Shown here piece after piece: positions 1 to 8,646 of a DNA stretch of 64,000 nt. Positions within the stretch are counted from its first letter, which is position 1; each line of letters begins with the position of its first letter. The DNA comes from Pararhizobium mangrovi (GTDB taxonomy: Bacteria > Pseudomonadota > Alphaproteobacteria > Rhizobiales > Rhizobiaceae): assembly GCF_006516965.1 (NCBI RefSeq), contig NZ_VHLH01000001.1:186001-250000 (forward strand), written 5' to 3'. The position numbers were made by a program, and so were the translations under genes. The notes under the pieces are model-generated. The model saw only the letters and a program-made list of their open reading frames with translations. It was not told the DNA's origin and did not search any database.

Positions 1-207
1 GCCTCCGTCGCCTGAATCGGCCTTCTCCGGACGAAGTTTATCGGCCGGGCCCGATCGTGACCCCTGAGCATGGCCGTCCGGCGAAGAGTCTTCTTCGCAA
101 TCGCGGAAAAACAGAAGAGCCGTCTCTCGGCACCGGCAATTCAGCAGGCTTTTCTTCGGTCGGCCGCCTAACATCTTCCCATCGAATGAAAAGCGGAGAC
201 TGATTCC

Positions 208-1707
208 ATGGGCATCCAGGCTACGGATCTACGCAAGACCGTGCGTTCGGCCGATCTCGGCGGGCTCGCCGATCCGCGGCTCCTGCGCGAGTTCGCCTAT
301 ATCGACGGCGAATGGCGCGCACACGAGGATGGCCACACCTTCGACGTCGCTGATCCGGCCGCGCGCACATGGCTCGCGAGCGTCCCGGCGCTCGGCGAGC
401 AGGACGCCACGCGTGCCGTCGACGCGGCCGCGCGCGCTTTCCCCGACTGGTCCGGCCTGATCGCGCTGAAGCGCGCGGCGGTCCTTCGTCAGTGGCACGC
501 GCTGGTGATCGAGGCGATGGAAGACCTCGCACTCATCATGTCGCTGGAGCAGGGCAAGCCGATCTCCGAGGCGCGCGGCGAGATCGCCTATGCGGCGGAC
601 TTCATCGACTACTACGCGCAGGAGGCCAAGCGGCTTTCCGTCGAAAGCATCACGCCGGCTCTCGAAAACGCGGAGTTCGAGGTCACCCGCGAGCCCGTGG
701 GCGTTGCCGCTCTCGTCACGCCGTGGAACTTCCCTTCCGCCATGCTGACCCGCAAGGCCGCAGCGGCACTTGCCGCCGGTTGCACGGTCGTTTGCCATCC
801 GGCGAGCGAAACGCCGCTTTCCGCGCTGGCACTCGCCGAACTCGCCGATCGTGCGGGCTTCCCGGCCGGCGTCTTCAACGTCGTCACCGGTGCGCCGGAG
901 CCGATCGTCTCGGCCTGGTCGGCCGACATGCGGGTGCGCGCACTCTCGTTCACCGGCAGCACCGGCGTCGGTCAGAAGCTCTATCGCGACTGTGCGGACA
1001 CGATGAAGCGTCTCGTCATGGAACTCGGCGGCCATGCGCCGTTCCTGGTCTTCGGCGATGCCGACGTCGACAAGGCGGTCGAGGCTGCCATGATCGCCAA
1101 GTTCGCGACCTCCGGACAGGATTGCCTGGCGGCAAACCGTATCCTGGTCGAAGCGCCGCTCTACGACGAATTCTGCGAAAAATTCGCACGGCGTACGGCC
1201 GAACTCACCGTCGGCCGTGGCCTCACCGATCCGGATATCGGCCCGATGATGCACGAGCGCGCCGTCGAAAAGCTCGTCGCACAGGTGGAGGACGCCGTCG
1301 GACGCGGTGCGAAGGTCCTCGTCGGCGGCCATCGCCACGCGGAAGGCCCGCTCTTCTTCGAGCCGACGGTGCTTGCCGGTGTCGACGTGCAATCGCTGAT
1401 CTTCCACGAAGAGACCTTCGGGCCGGTCGCGGCCATCGCCTCCTTCGACGACGAGGAGGAGGCCGTCCGCCGCGCCAACGACACCGATTACGGCCTCGTC
1501 GCCTATCTGCATACGCAGGACGCCGCGCGCATTGCCCGCATCTCGCGCGCGTTGCAATACGGCATGGTTGCCGTTAACCGGACCAAGATCACCGGCGCGC
1601 CGATCCCCTTCGGCGGCGTCAAGCTCTCCGGGCTCGGTCGGGAAGGATCCCGCCACGGCATGGAGGCCTTCACCGACATCAAGTATGTCTGCCGCGACAT
1701 CGGCTGA
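208..1707 (+). CDS. gabD: NAD(P)-dependent succinate-semialdehyde dehydrogenase family
   Basis: Oxidises an aldehyde, most likely succinate semialdehyde, to the acid in the cytoplasm. The 499-residue translation covers the whole aldehyde dehydrogenase fold. It shows the substrate-binding TPWNFP motif, the cofactor-side FTGST motif, the general-base motif MELGGHAPF (catalytic Glu) and the nucleophile motif SGQDCLAANR (catalytic Cys). The C-terminal GGVKLSGLGREGS is typical of the GabD group. The ATG at 208 follows a purine-rich GCGGAGAC site. A class III aminotransferase starts 40 bp downstream, so a transaminase plus semialdehyde dehydrogenase pair for GABA or a similar omega-amino acid is inferred. 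Exact substrate cannot be told from sequence alone. Confidence 0.9.
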   Translation: MGIQATDLRKTVRSADLGGLADPRLLREFAYIDGEWRAHEDGHTFDVADPAARTWLASVPALGEQDATRAVDAAARAFPDWSGLIALKRAAVLRQWHALVIEAMEDLALIMSLEQGKPISEARGEIAYAADFIDYYAQEAKRLSVESITPALENAEFEVTREPVGVAALVTPWNFPSAMLTRKAAAALAAGCTVVCHPASETPLSALALAELADRAGFPAGVFNVVTGAPEPIVSAWSADMRVRALSFTGSTGVGQKLYRDCADTMKRLVMELGGHAPFLVFGDADVDKAVEAAMIAKFATSGQDCLAANRILVEAPLYDEFCEKFARRTAELTVGRGLTDPDIGPMMHERAVEKLVAQVEDAVGRGAKVLVGGHRHAEGPLFFEPTVLAGVDVQSLIFHEETFGPVAAIASFDDEEEAVRRANDTDYGLVAYLHTQDAARIARISRALQYGMVAVNRTKITGAPIPFGGVKLSGLGREGSRHGMEAFTDIKYVCRDIG

Positions 1708-1747
1708 GACGGTTGCCGACAAACGCACGCTCGAAAAGGAAAAGACG

Positions 1748-3118
1748 ATGCTCAGGAACGATCAACTGGCGGAATGGGACCGTGAGTCCTTCTTTCATCC
1801 CTCGACGCATCTCGCGCAGTTCGCGCGCGGCGAGGCCGCCAATCGTATCCTGACAGGCGGCAAGGGCGCCCATATCGAGGATCGCGATGGCATAAAGCTG
1901 CTCGACGGCTTCGCCGGTCTCTACTGCGTGAATGTCGGCTACGGCCGTGAGGAGATCGCCGAGGCGATCGCCAAGCAGGCGAAGGAACTGGCCTATTACC
2001 ATTCCTATGTCGGTCACGGCACCGAGGCCTCGATCACGCTCTCGAAGATGATCCTCGACCGTGCGCCGGCCGCCATGAGCAAGGTCTATTTCGGCCTCGG
2101 CGGCTCGGATGCCAACGAGACGAACATCAAGCTCGTCTGGCACTACAACAACATTCTCGGCCGGCCGGAAAAGAAAAAGATCATCTCGCGCTGGCGCGGC
2201 TATCACGGCTCGGGCCTGATGACGGGCTCGCTGACCGGCCTTCACCTCTACCACAAGAAGTTCGATCTTCCCTTCGAACAGGTGAAGCACACCGAGGCGC
2301 CGTACTATTACCACCGCCCCGACCTTTCCATGGGCGAGGAAGAGTTCTCCGCTTTCTGTGCCGAAAAGCTCGAGGAAATGATCCTTGCCGAAGGCCCAGA
2401 GACGGTCGCCGCCTTCATCGGCGAGCCGGTGCTCGGCACCGGCGGCATCGTGCCGCCGCCTGAAGGCTACTGGAGCGCGATCCAGGCCGTGCTCGACAAG
2501 TACGACATCCTGCTGATCGCCGACGAGGTCGTCACCGGTTTCGGCCGTCTCGGCACCATGTTCGGTTCCGATCATTACGGCATGAAGCCGGACATCATCA
2601 CCATCGCCAAGGGCCTGACGTCGGCTTATGCGCCGCTTTCGGGGTCCATCATCGGCGACAAAGTGTGGGAAGGCCTTATGCGCGGCTCCGACGAGAGCGG
2701 ACCGATCGGTCATGGCTGGACCTATTCGGCCCACCCGATCGGCGCGGCGGCCGGCGTCGCCAATCTCGAACTGATCGACAAGCTCGGCCTCGTCGAAAAC
2801 GCCGGTACGGTCGGCAAGACGCTCAATCGCCTGATGAACGAGGCGATCGGCGACCACCCCCATGTCGGCGACATTCGCGGGGAAGGCATGCTGTGCGCCG
2901 TCGAGTTCGTCGAAGACCGCGCGAACCGCACCTTCTTCGACGCGTCGAAGAAGACCGGTCCGGCGGTCGCCGCAGCGCTTCTCAAGCGTGGTGTCATCGG
3001 CCGGGCAATGCCGCAGGGCGACATTCTCGGTTTCGCGCCACCGCTCTGCCTGACGGAAGACGAGGCGAAGACCATTGTCGACGCGACCGCCGAAGCCGTG
3101 AAGGAAGTGCTCGGCTGA
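1748..3118 (+). CDS. Class III (omega-amino acid) aminotransferase
   Basis: A 456-residue PLP enzyme that moves an amino group from an omega-amino acid or amine to a keto acid such as pyruvate. Visible family features are the GLYCVNVGYGR entry segment, GLGGSDANETNIK (phosphate-binding turn), EPVLGTGG, the LLIADEVVTGFGR Asp, and the Schiff-base Lys in TIAKGLTSAYAPL. I start at ATG 1748 (MLRNDQLAEW), just after AAGGAAAAG, because the longer open frame overlaps the upstream dehydrogenase and has no family resemblance. It lies 40 bp behind the semialdehyde dehydrogenase and is followed by a strong terminator. GABA:pyruvate transaminase is the favoured role; beta-alanine or putrescine transaminase is possible. 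Confidence 0.88.
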   Translation: MLRNDQLAEWDRESFFHPSTHLAQFARGEAANRILTGGKGAHIEDRDGIKLLDGFAGLYCVNVGYGREEIAEAIAKQAKELAYYHSYVGHGTEASITLSKMILDRAPAAMSKVYFGLGGSDANETNIKLVWHYNNILGRPEKKKIISRWRGYHGSGLMTGSLTGLHLYHKKFDLPFEQVKHTEAPYYYHRPDLSMGEEEFSAFCAEKLEEMILAEGPETVAAFIGEPVLGTGGIVPPPEGYWSAIQAVLDKYDILLIADEVVTGFGRLGTMFGSDHYGMKPDIITIAKGLTSAYAPLSGSIIGDKVWEGLMRGSDESGPIGHGWTYSAHPIGAAAGVANLELIDKLGLVENAGTVGKTLNRLMNEAIGDHPHVGDIRGEGMLCAVEFVEDRANRTFFDASKKTGPAVAAALLKRGVIGRAMPQGDILGFAPPLCLTEDEAKTIVDATAEAVKEVLG

Positions 3119-3159
3119 ACCGACGGCTTGATCGGCTCTAAAGATCACGAACGAAGAGA

Positions 3160-3200
3160 AAGCGTCGGCGTCCGTACTGGGAAGCCGACGCTTTTCTTAT
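3160..3200 (+). terminator. Rho-independent terminator after the aminotransferase
   Basis: Perfect 10-bp arms AAGCGTCGGC (3160-3169) and GCCGACGCTT (3184-3193) run directly into TTTCTTATTT. It ends the dehydrogenase-aminotransferase operon and overlaps the 3' end of the convergent small membrane-protein gene. Confidence 0.75.
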
Positions 3201-3382
3201 TTCCTATGGCTGTCGCGATTGGCGCGATAGAACAATCCGTAGGCGGCCGCCGGTATCGCGATCCCGATCACCAGCCCGATGATCGCGCCGATCAGCGACT
3301 GCGTGGCACCGCCCATTTCGCCGCCGATGATGGCGCCGCCGATCAACAGCATGAATGGAAAAAGGCACCCGATCGCTAGCAT
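3197..3382 (-). CDS. Small two-helix inner-membrane protein, unknown function
   Basis: A 61-residue translation that is almost entirely hydrophobic: one helix at residues 2-20 (MLAIGCLFPFMLLIGGAIIG) and a second Gly/Ile-rich helix around 28-50, followed by a charged tail ending RANRDSHRK. The pattern fits a small integral membrane protein with both helices spanning the bilayer. It stands alone, convergent with the aminotransferase gene. Glycine-zipper-like GxxxG spacing is visible in both helices. I do not recognise a family and propose no function. A real gene is supported mainly by the coherent membrane topology. Confidence 0.55.
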   Translation of the reverse strand: MLAIGCLFPFMLLIGGAIIGGEMGGATQSLIGAIIGLVIGIAIPAAAYGLFYRANRDSHRK

Positions 3383-3536
3383 GGCGTGATCTCGTTCGTC
3401 CTACTTCGTGAAACCCGATGGATTTGGATCGCGCCGGGAGTACCACCGACGGTGATCGTCAGCGGTATGCCGATTCCGTCGGGGAAACGGCGGGGCGGCC
3501 GGTAAACGAGCCACCTTGGACCGGCAATGGCTGTGC

Positions 3537-3573
3537 GATTTCGCCGGCGCGGTATTTTCGCGCCGGCGAAATC
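3537..3573. repeat. 15-bp perfect inverted repeat downstream of bfr
   Basis: GATTTCGCCGGCGCG (3537-3551) and its exact reverse complement (3559-3573) flank a 7-nt A/T loop. It sits just after the bacterioferritin stop on the minus strand and could terminate transcription, although no clear U-run follows. Confidence 0.6.
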
Positions 3574-3582
3574 ATGCCGGAT

Positions 3583-4071
3583 CTACGATTCGACTTCTTC
3601 CGTCGACCTGGCGTTCAGCTGCCCGTAGCTCTGCGGTCCGAGGTCGTCGAAGAGAGCGAGCTGCGTTTCCAGGAAGTCGACATGGCCTTCCTCGTCCGTC
3701 AGCAGATCCTCGAAGAGACGCTGCGTGACGTAGTCGCCGAGCTCGTTGCAGATCTTGCGCGATTCCCGATAGGAAGCGACGGCATCCCGCTCGCCCGCGA
3801 GATCGGATTCGAGAACTTCGCGGACGTTCTGGCCGATGCGCAGCGGCGCGACCTGTTGCAGGTTCGGATGGCCTTCGAGGAAGATGATGCGGTCGACGAG
3901 GCGATCGGCATGGGTCATTTCCTCGATCGATTCCTCGCGTTCCTTCTTCGCGAGCCGCCCGTAGCCCCAGTCTTCCAGCAGCCGGTAGTGCACCCAGTAC
4001 TGGTTGATGGCCCCGAGTTCGAGGAAGAGCGCCTCGTTAAGCCGCTCGATGATCCTTGCTTCGCCTTTCAT
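3583..4071 (-). CDS. bfr: Bacterioferritin
   Basis: A 162-residue haem-containing ferritin that oxidises Fe(II) and stores iron as a ferric mineral in 24-subunit cages. The ferroxidase ligands are visible: Glu in [16 protein letters not shown], the EEMTHADR Glu/His pair, Glu in [11 protein letters not shown], and the C-terminal [12 protein letters not shown] motif. The conserved Met of [15 protein letters not shown] is the expected haem axial ligand. Length matches the family. The start ATG at 4071 lies inside the 3' end of the upstream ferredoxin gene, so the two genes overlap by 35 bp and are presumably co-transcribed. Iron-responsive control is expected from the family, but I could not identify a Fur or Irr box. 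Confidence 0.95.
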   Translation of the reverse strand: MKGEARIIERLNEALFLELGAINQYWVHYRLLEDWGYGRLAKKEREESIEEMTHADRLVDRIIFLEGHPNLQQVAPLRIGQNVREVLESDLAGERDAVASYRESRKICNELGDYVTQRLFEDLLTDEEGHVDFLETQLALFDDLGPQSYGQLNARSTEEVES

Positions 4072-4348
4072 GCACGCATCTCCTGCCTTTTCGGTTCAGT
4101 TCTTCGAGACGTGCCATGAAGTCGACGATTTCGGAAGGGGTCGAATGCCTTTCCGCATGATAATCCCGGGTTACCCGGATGATCGTGTCCACCACGTTCG
4201 GAAAGCAGCCGCAGCAGCGCCCGCGCTTACCCATGGCGTGATAGACCTTTGCCGGAACGATGAGTTGCCAGCGATCCTCGTCCAGCATCTCGACGATGGT
4301 GTCCTCGATCTCTTTCTGCGCGATGAGATTGCAATGGCAGACGATCAT
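4037..4348 (-). CDS. bfd: Bacterioferritin-associated [2Fe-2S] ferredoxin
   Basis: Small electron donor that reduces the ferric core of bacterioferritin to release iron. The 103-residue protein has the family cysteine pattern: MIVCHCN at the N-terminus and [10 protein letters not shown] about 45 residues later. The first Cys pair is CxC and the second group is CCGC, together enough for a [2Fe-2S] cluster. I chose ATG 4348 because it puts MIVCHC at the start as in the family; the longer open frame upstream reads as unrelated antisense of dusA. The C-terminal ~40 residues ([13 protein letters not shown] onward) are longer than in E. coli Bfd. The 3' end overlaps bfr by 35 bp. Confidence 0.88.
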   Translation of the reverse strand: MIVCHCNLIAQKEIEDTIVEMLDEDRWQLIVPAKVYHAMGKRGRCCGCFPNVVDTIIRVTRDYHAERHSTPSEIVDFMARLEELNRKGRRCVHERRSKDHRAA

Positions 4349-4621
4349 CTCAACTTCCAAACCGCTGAACGCGGGACCCGACCCGCGCAATCCGACGAAC
4401 CGTGACCGATTGGCTCTCGATGACCAATGTGCAAACGCGAGCGTAGCTGTCAAGTTTCTCGAGCCGGGCATGACGGCGCTGCGGCATTCCGTCGTCGACG
4501 CGCCGGTTCTCAGTGCAGGCGGAGCGAACGAAGCAGCGGTTGCCTGTTCGGCCCGGCGTTGCATGGCAGGTCTTTCCACCCCATAAGGCAGGGCATTGCC
4601 CTTCGCATACGGGAACGACGC
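4349..4621. promoter_or_regulatory. Divergent intergenic region bfd / dusA
   Basis: About 270 bp separate the divergent starts and must carry both promoters. I see no convincing Fur, Irr or other operator palindrome and no reading frame that resembles a gene. Confidence 0.4.
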
Positions 4622-5626
4622 ATGCTTCGACCCGCGCCCTACGATACCGATCGACTGGTCGCCGTAGCCCCGATGATGGACTGGACGGACGTTCATTGCC
4701 GCGCGCTCCATCGTGCGCTGACGCGGCGGACGCTGCTCTATACCGAAATGGTCGTTGCCGAAGCCGCCATTCGCGGCGACCGTCGACGCCTCCTCGGCTT
4801 CGAGCCGGAGCAGCATCCGATCGCCCTGCAGATCGGCGGCAGCGAGCTCGAGCGTGTCGCTGAGGCCGCGCGCATCGGCGAGGATTTCGGCTACGACGAG
4901 ATCGGACTGAATGTCGGGTGTCCGTCCGATCGGGTGCAATCGGGCACGTTCGGAGCGTGCCTGATGCGTGAGCCCGACCGCGTCGCCGCCTGCGTCGATG
5001 CCATGAAGCGCGCGGTCGCCATCCCCGTCACGGTGAAGTGTCGTATTGGTGTAGACGACCAGAACCCGGAGACGGCGCTCGACGATCTGGCCGGCGGGGT
5101 CTTCGATGCGAATGCGGACGCCCTATGGGTCCATGCGCGCAAGGCGTGGCTTCAGGGCCTTTCGCCGAAGGAAAACCGCGATGTGCCGCCACTCGACTAC
5201 GGGCGCGTTTATCGCCTCAAGCAGACCTTTCCGGACCGCTTCGTCGGCATCAACGGCGGCATCCGCACCATCGAGGACGTGCAAACGCATCTTGAGCACG
5301 TGGATGGCGTGATGCTGGGGCGCGCGGCCTATCACAACACGTCGTTGCTCGGCGAAATTGACGCCGAACTCTTCGGCGATCCGCGGATCGTCGATCGGCA
5401 GGAATTGTGCGAGACGATGATGCGGCACGCCGAGCGCCACATCGCCGCCGGCGGTCGGCTCATCCACGTCACGCGGCATATGGTCGGGCTCTTTCAGGGC
5501 GTTCCGGGGGCCCGGCGTTACCGCCAGGTCCTTTCGTCCGAAGCGACGCGCCGCGATGCGGGACCGGAAGTGATCGCCGCAGCCTTTGCCGAACTTTCCG
5601 ACGTACGAAACTCGGCGGCTGCCTGA
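4622..5626 (+). CDS. dusA: tRNA-dihydrouridine(20/20a) synthase
   Basis: FMN-dependent TIM-barrel enzyme that reduces uridine to dihydrouridine at positions 20/20a of tRNA. The 334-residue product has the FMN-site motif VAPMMDWTDVHCR near the N-terminus, the catalytic Cys in NVGCPSDRVQSGTFGACLM, VTVKCRIGVDD, WVHARKAWLQGLSPKENR (DusA-type RNA-binding loop), GINGGIRT and VMLGRAAYHN. The start at ATG 4622 (MLRPAPYDTDRL) is chosen by family alignment; the open frame extends further upstream without resemblance. It is single and divergent from bfd. Confidence 0.92.
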   Translation: MLRPAPYDTDRLVAVAPMMDWTDVHCRALHRALTRRTLLYTEMVVAEAAIRGDRRRLLGFEPEQHPIALQIGGSELERVAEAARIGEDFGYDEIGLNVGCPSDRVQSGTFGACLMREPDRVAACVDAMKRAVAIPVTVKCRIGVDDQNPETALDDLAGGVFDANADALWVHARKAWLQGLSPKENRDVPPLDYGRVYRLKQTFPDRFVGINGGIRTIEDVQTHLEHVDGVMLGRAAYHNTSLLGEIDAELFGDPRIVDRQELCETMMRHAERHIAAGGRLIHVTRHMVGLFQGVPGARRYRQVLSSEATRRDAGPEVIAAAFAELSDVRNSAAA

Positions 5627-5710
5627 CCGCGATCGCGGAAGCGCTTGCCGGCCGGTACGCGGCTTTGTAGCGTGCGATGGATATCGAGAAGAAGAAGGGG
5701 TGCTGGGGTG

Positions 5711-6508
5711 GTGAAGAATGGATGGAAGGCGTTCGGGGCAGGCACGCTCCTGGCGCTGACGGCCTGTACGCAGGGTCCGGTGCGCGCGCCGCTCGGCTCC
5801 GCGCCCCCTTCCGGACCGGTTCAGGCGTGCGCGCGGATCTATCGGCCGGTCTGCGCGGTGCGAAACGCGGACCGCCGCACCTTCCCCAACGCCTGTGAAG
5901 CCCGTGCGTCGGGCTACGACGTGCGTTCGGACGGCCAGTGCGGCGCGGGTCAGCCGTCCGCCGACGACGGATATGGCGGTAGCGGGAACGGCGGCTTTGC
6001 GGGCGGCTCGCCAGGTGGCGGTTACGACGCCGGTGGCGGCTACGGCGGGAACGGGAGAGACGACCGGCGACCGCAAAGCGCGCGACCCGGCTATGGGGCC
6101 GGGCAGGGCCAGGCATGCGCCATGGTCTATCAGCCCGTCTGCGCACGCAGCGGCACCGAAACGCGCACCTTCCCGAATGCCTGCCGGGCGCGAACGTCCG
6201 GCTATTCGATCCTCTATCAGAGCGAATGCAGGGGCGGTGGCGATACAGGTGATGCCGGCGCTAACGTCCAGCCGAATGGCGGGGAGGACCGAAGTGCGAA
6301 CCGGCCCGGCCGTGGCGCGGGCAGTTCCATCGTCGATGTCGGTGGCGGTTTGGCTAGTAGCGCCGGCGCATCGGCCGGCGGAGCGACGTGCAGCCGCGCT
6401 TTCGTTCCGGTCTGTGGAAAGAAGGGCAGTGCCCAGAAGACGTTCACCAACGCCTGCGAGGCCCGTTCGAAGGGTTACACCGTGGCAGGCGAGGGGCGCT
6501 GCTCGTAA
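5711..6508 (+). CDS. Lipoprotein with three Kazal-type domains
   Basis: A 265-residue predicted lipoprotein. The signal peptide ends in lipobox LTAC with Cys at residue 19, so it should be lipid-anchored. Three similar units of about 38 residues follow, each with the pattern C-x7-C-x(11-12)-F-x-N-A-C-x-A-x4-GY-x(7-9)-C: around residues 38-77, 136-175 and 225-264. This is the Kazal protease-inhibitor/follistatin-like signature, here with four to five of the usual six Cys. Gly-rich disordered linkers separate the units. GTG 5711 (or the adjacent in-frame GTG 5708) is preferred because AAGAAGGGG lies just upstream and the product begins with a clean signal peptide. Target protease, if any, is unknown. 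Confidence 0.75.
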   Translation: MKNGWKAFGAGTLLALTACTQGPVRAPLGSAPPSGPVQACARIYRPVCAVRNADRRTFPNACEARASGYDVRSDGQCGAGQPSADDGYGGSGNGGFAGGSPGGGYDAGGGYGGNGRDDRRPQSARPGYGAGQGQACAMVYQPVCARSGTETRTFPNACRARTSGYSILYQSECRGGGDTGDAGANVQPNGGEDRSANRPGRGAGSSIVDVGGGLASSAGASAGGATCSRAFVPVCGKKGSAQKTFTNACEARSKGYTVAGEGRCS

Positions 6509-6597
6509 GGTCTGCGGCTCTTCGGCAAAGGGTGCGCCTGCGATGATCTCATCGCCGAGACGTGGCTTCGAAGATCATAGGGCTGCGCTGAAAGCGC

Positions 6598-6627
6598 AAA
6601 AAAATATGGCGGCCCAGGCCGCCATAT
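6598..6627 (-). terminator. Rho-independent terminator of cspA
   Basis: On the minus strand, perfect 11-bp arms ATATGGCGGCC (6617-6627 paired with 6604-6614) are followed by a run of seven U (6598-6604 complement). It lies about 36 bp after the cspA stop codon. Confidence 0.8.
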
Positions 6628-6663
6628 CGTCCGCGGACCGAACGGTCCGCTATCCGGCTATGA

Positions 6664-6873
6664 TTACATAGCCTGGATGTTGACGGCCTTCGGGCCCTTG
6701 CCCATGCGGTCCGGCTCGGTGTCGAAGGAGATCTTCTGACCTTCCGAAAGCATGGTCATGCCGGAGTTCTGGACGGCGGAGATGTGGACGAACACGTCCT
6801 TCGCGCCATCATCCGGCGTGATGAAGCCGAAGCCCTTGTCCTGATTGAAGAATTTTACTGTACCAGTAGCCAT
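6664..6873 (-). CDS. cspA: Cold-shock protein (CspA family)
   Basis: A 69-residue single cold-shock domain that binds single-stranded RNA/DNA and melts secondary structure. RNP1 (KGFGFI) and RNP2 (VFVHIS) are intact, and the start [10 protein letters not shown] is canonical. Family length is 65-75 residues. An AAGGA site precedes the ATG by about 10 nt. The ~215-bp upstream gap could hold the long 5' leader typical of cold-shock genes, but I did not find a cold-box match. A strong terminator follows. Confidence 0.95.
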   Translation of the reverse strand: MATGTVKFFNQDKGFGFITPDDGAKDVFVHISAVQNSGMTMLSEGQKISFDTEPDRMGKGPKAVNIQAM

Positions 6874-7089
6874 TGGGAAAGTCCTTGTTCCCCGTGTGTC
6901 ATGTCGCCCTGAAGCGGGCAGGTGGCGAGCCGTCCGATTAAAGGTGACGGCGTTCGTCGGATCGTTACATCGCGGGGAAAGAACGTCTCAAGCAAGCTGT
7001 CCAGTCTCCGGGTCAGTCGGTACCCGAACGAAGATGATATGCCATTCAAGCGTGACAAAAGCAAGGCATTCGCTAATGAAGCCTGCATT

Positions 7090-7716
7090 TCAGGCCGATC
7101 GGCCCGAAGGCCGGACCGACCACATGCGGGCGATCGAAGCCTGGCCGGCGAAATGATGGACGAGCGCGAGCAGGCCGTGGCCGATGAGATAGGCCCAGAC
7201 GAGATTGGCGAACAGGTGATGGACGAACATCGCCGCATGCGGGATCCCGCCGCCCGGCAATCCGGTGAGATGGAAGAAGAACCACGTGAACCCGGTCGCC
7301 GCCATGCCGCTCATCAGCAGCAGGCCGAGGCCGTGGATCGCCGAGGGGAGCGGGCTGTGCTCCTGGTATTCGGGCAGGCGAAAGCGCACGAGCGCCTTTG
7401 CATGGCGCAGGATATCGCCACCGAGCAGGCGCCAACCCCGGCCCGAGAACCATGGGAACAGCTTCCCGGCCGACGTTCCGCGCCGGCGCAGCGCGACGAC
7501 GAGCCAGAAGGAAAAGGCGAAGACGAGGGCGGTGATGCCGGAGATCTCGTGGATCGTGAAAAGCCAGTCGCCGCCGTTGTCGCGCGGCCCTTGCATGAAC
7601 TGGCTCGTGGCGAGCTGCACGAGAACGGCGATGGCGAGCCCCGCATGGGCCCACCGTGTCGGCAGGGCGTGGGGCGATGCGTTCGTGTCGGCGCGCTCGC
7701 GGGAGGCGGCAACCAT
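7090..7716 (-). CDS. Cytochrome b561-type membrane protein
   Basis: A 208-residue four-helix diheme b-type cytochrome that passes electrons within the inner membrane. It has the RWAHAGLAIAVLVQL first helix with a His ligand, FTIHEISGITALVFAFSFWLVV with a second His, HGLGLLLMSGMAATGF, and VHHLFANLVWAYLIGHGLLALVHH with further His candidates. The C-terminus is short and basic. It belongs to the bacterial cytochrome b/b561 superfamily. It lies 156 bp downstream of a DUF4142 gene on the same strand, a spacing that neither proves nor excludes co-transcription. The redox partner is unknown. Confidence 0.8.
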   Translation of the reverse strand: MVAASRERADTNASPHALPTRWAHAGLAIAVLVQLATSQFMQGPRDNGGDWLFTIHEISGITALVFAFSFWLVVALRRRGTSAGKLFPWFSGRGWRLLGGDILRHAKALVRFRLPEYQEHSPLPSAIHGLGLLLMSGMAATGFTWFFFHLTGLPGGGIPHAAMFVHHLFANLVWAYLIGHGLLALVHHFAGQASIARMWSVRPSGRSA

Positions 7717-7872
7717 CCAGTCGTTCTCCGTCTCTTCGCGCCGTCGGCCCGGCGCTGTCTCTCGTTCGGCAATCTGTCAGAGCGCGGGCGAACACGCCAT
7801 ACGCATATGCACTTGCCGTCGACCATGGCAGGTTGCGACCGGCGCGGGCAAGCACCGGCCGCTTTCGAACGA

Positions 7873-8499
7873 TCAGCCGATCTTGGACTGCAATGCCTGC
7901 AGCTGGTCGATATGCTGTTCGATATAGGCGCGAGCGATCTTCGCGACGTCGAGGCTCTCGCGGTTCTGGCCGACCTTCAGGAAGTTGACCTGCACTGTCA
8001 GAAGCTTCTTGTGGCCGGTCAGCTGCGCCTGGATGTAGGCCTTGTCGAAGGCCGCGTCCTTCTTCTGCTTCAGCTCGGAAAGCTGATCCTTCATCTTTGC
8101 GTCGAGATGGTTTCTCGCCTCGGCATCGCTCGGCGGCTGCAGCTTGCCCTGCGGGGCGGGCGCCGAATCCTGCATCGAGGTCAACACGTCGGCGAGCGTC
8201 TCCTGCTCGTAAACTTCCCACTTGGCGAACTGTTTCACGGCCGCGTTCCTGGCGTCGTCGACGGCTGCGCGGCTGGCGAGCAGCGACATGGAGCCGATCG
8301 CCATCGTCATCTTCATCCAGGTTTCCTGGTCGCTGCTTGCGGGTGTCGAGGCGGGCTGCTTGGCGGTTTCCGCCTTCGCGGTCGCTTCGCCGGGCTTTTC
8401 CTTCGGCGTGGGCGCGGAGGAAGCCGCGCGTGCGCTTGCGAGCACCGGCAGGGTCGCCGCGGCGGCGCCGAAAGCGGCAATCATCTGTCTGCGTTTCAT
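7873..8499 (-). CDS. DUF4142-like exported helical protein
   Basis: A 208-residue secreted protein. The N-terminus MKRRQMIAAFGAAAATLPVLASARA is a signal peptide with a twin-arginine-like KRRQM, so Tat export is possible. An Ala/Pro/Lys-rich linker (residues 27-58) precedes a mostly helical C-terminal half with VYEQETLADVL and FDKAYIQAQLTGHKKLL. The last pattern resembles the DUF4142 ferritin-like four-helix domain, in which a DxxYxxxxxxxH segment is conserved. Function in that family is not established. It is the first gene of a possible two-gene unit with the cytochrome b561 gene. Confidence 0.7.
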   Translation of the reverse strand: MKRRQMIAAFGAAAATLPVLASARAASSAPTPKEKPGEATAKAETAKQPASTPASSDQETWMKMTMAIGSMSLLASRAAVDDARNAAVKQFAKWEVYEQETLADVLTSMQDSAPAPQGKLQPPSDAEARNHLDAKMKDQLSELKQKKDAAFDKAYIQAQLTGHKKLLTVQVNFLKVGQNRESLDVAKIARAYIEQHIDQLQALQSKIG

Positions 8500-8646
8500 G
8501 GATCAATCCTCGTTGGTGATGAACCACGAAAATAACTGCGATGATGCCGTTCCTGTTCCCGGCGATCCGTCTTGGGGGCCTTGTCTCGCGGGGGCGCGGC
8601 ATGCGAGGCCCGGGCGAGCAGCACCGAACGCAATCCGGAGCCATCC

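Noticed and set aside
1-207. Gene fragment at the left edge
   Set aside because: No open frame with family resemblance; taken as the upstream region of the dehydrogenase operon.
229-3148. Two ~490-codon minus-strand open frames opposite the dehydrogenase and aminotransferase
   Set aside because: Shadows of well-supported plus-strand enzymes; His/Arg/Asp-rich noise composition.
3537-3573. Intrinsic terminator for bfr
   Set aside because: Perfect stem but no U-run in the bfr direction; kept only as an inverted repeat.
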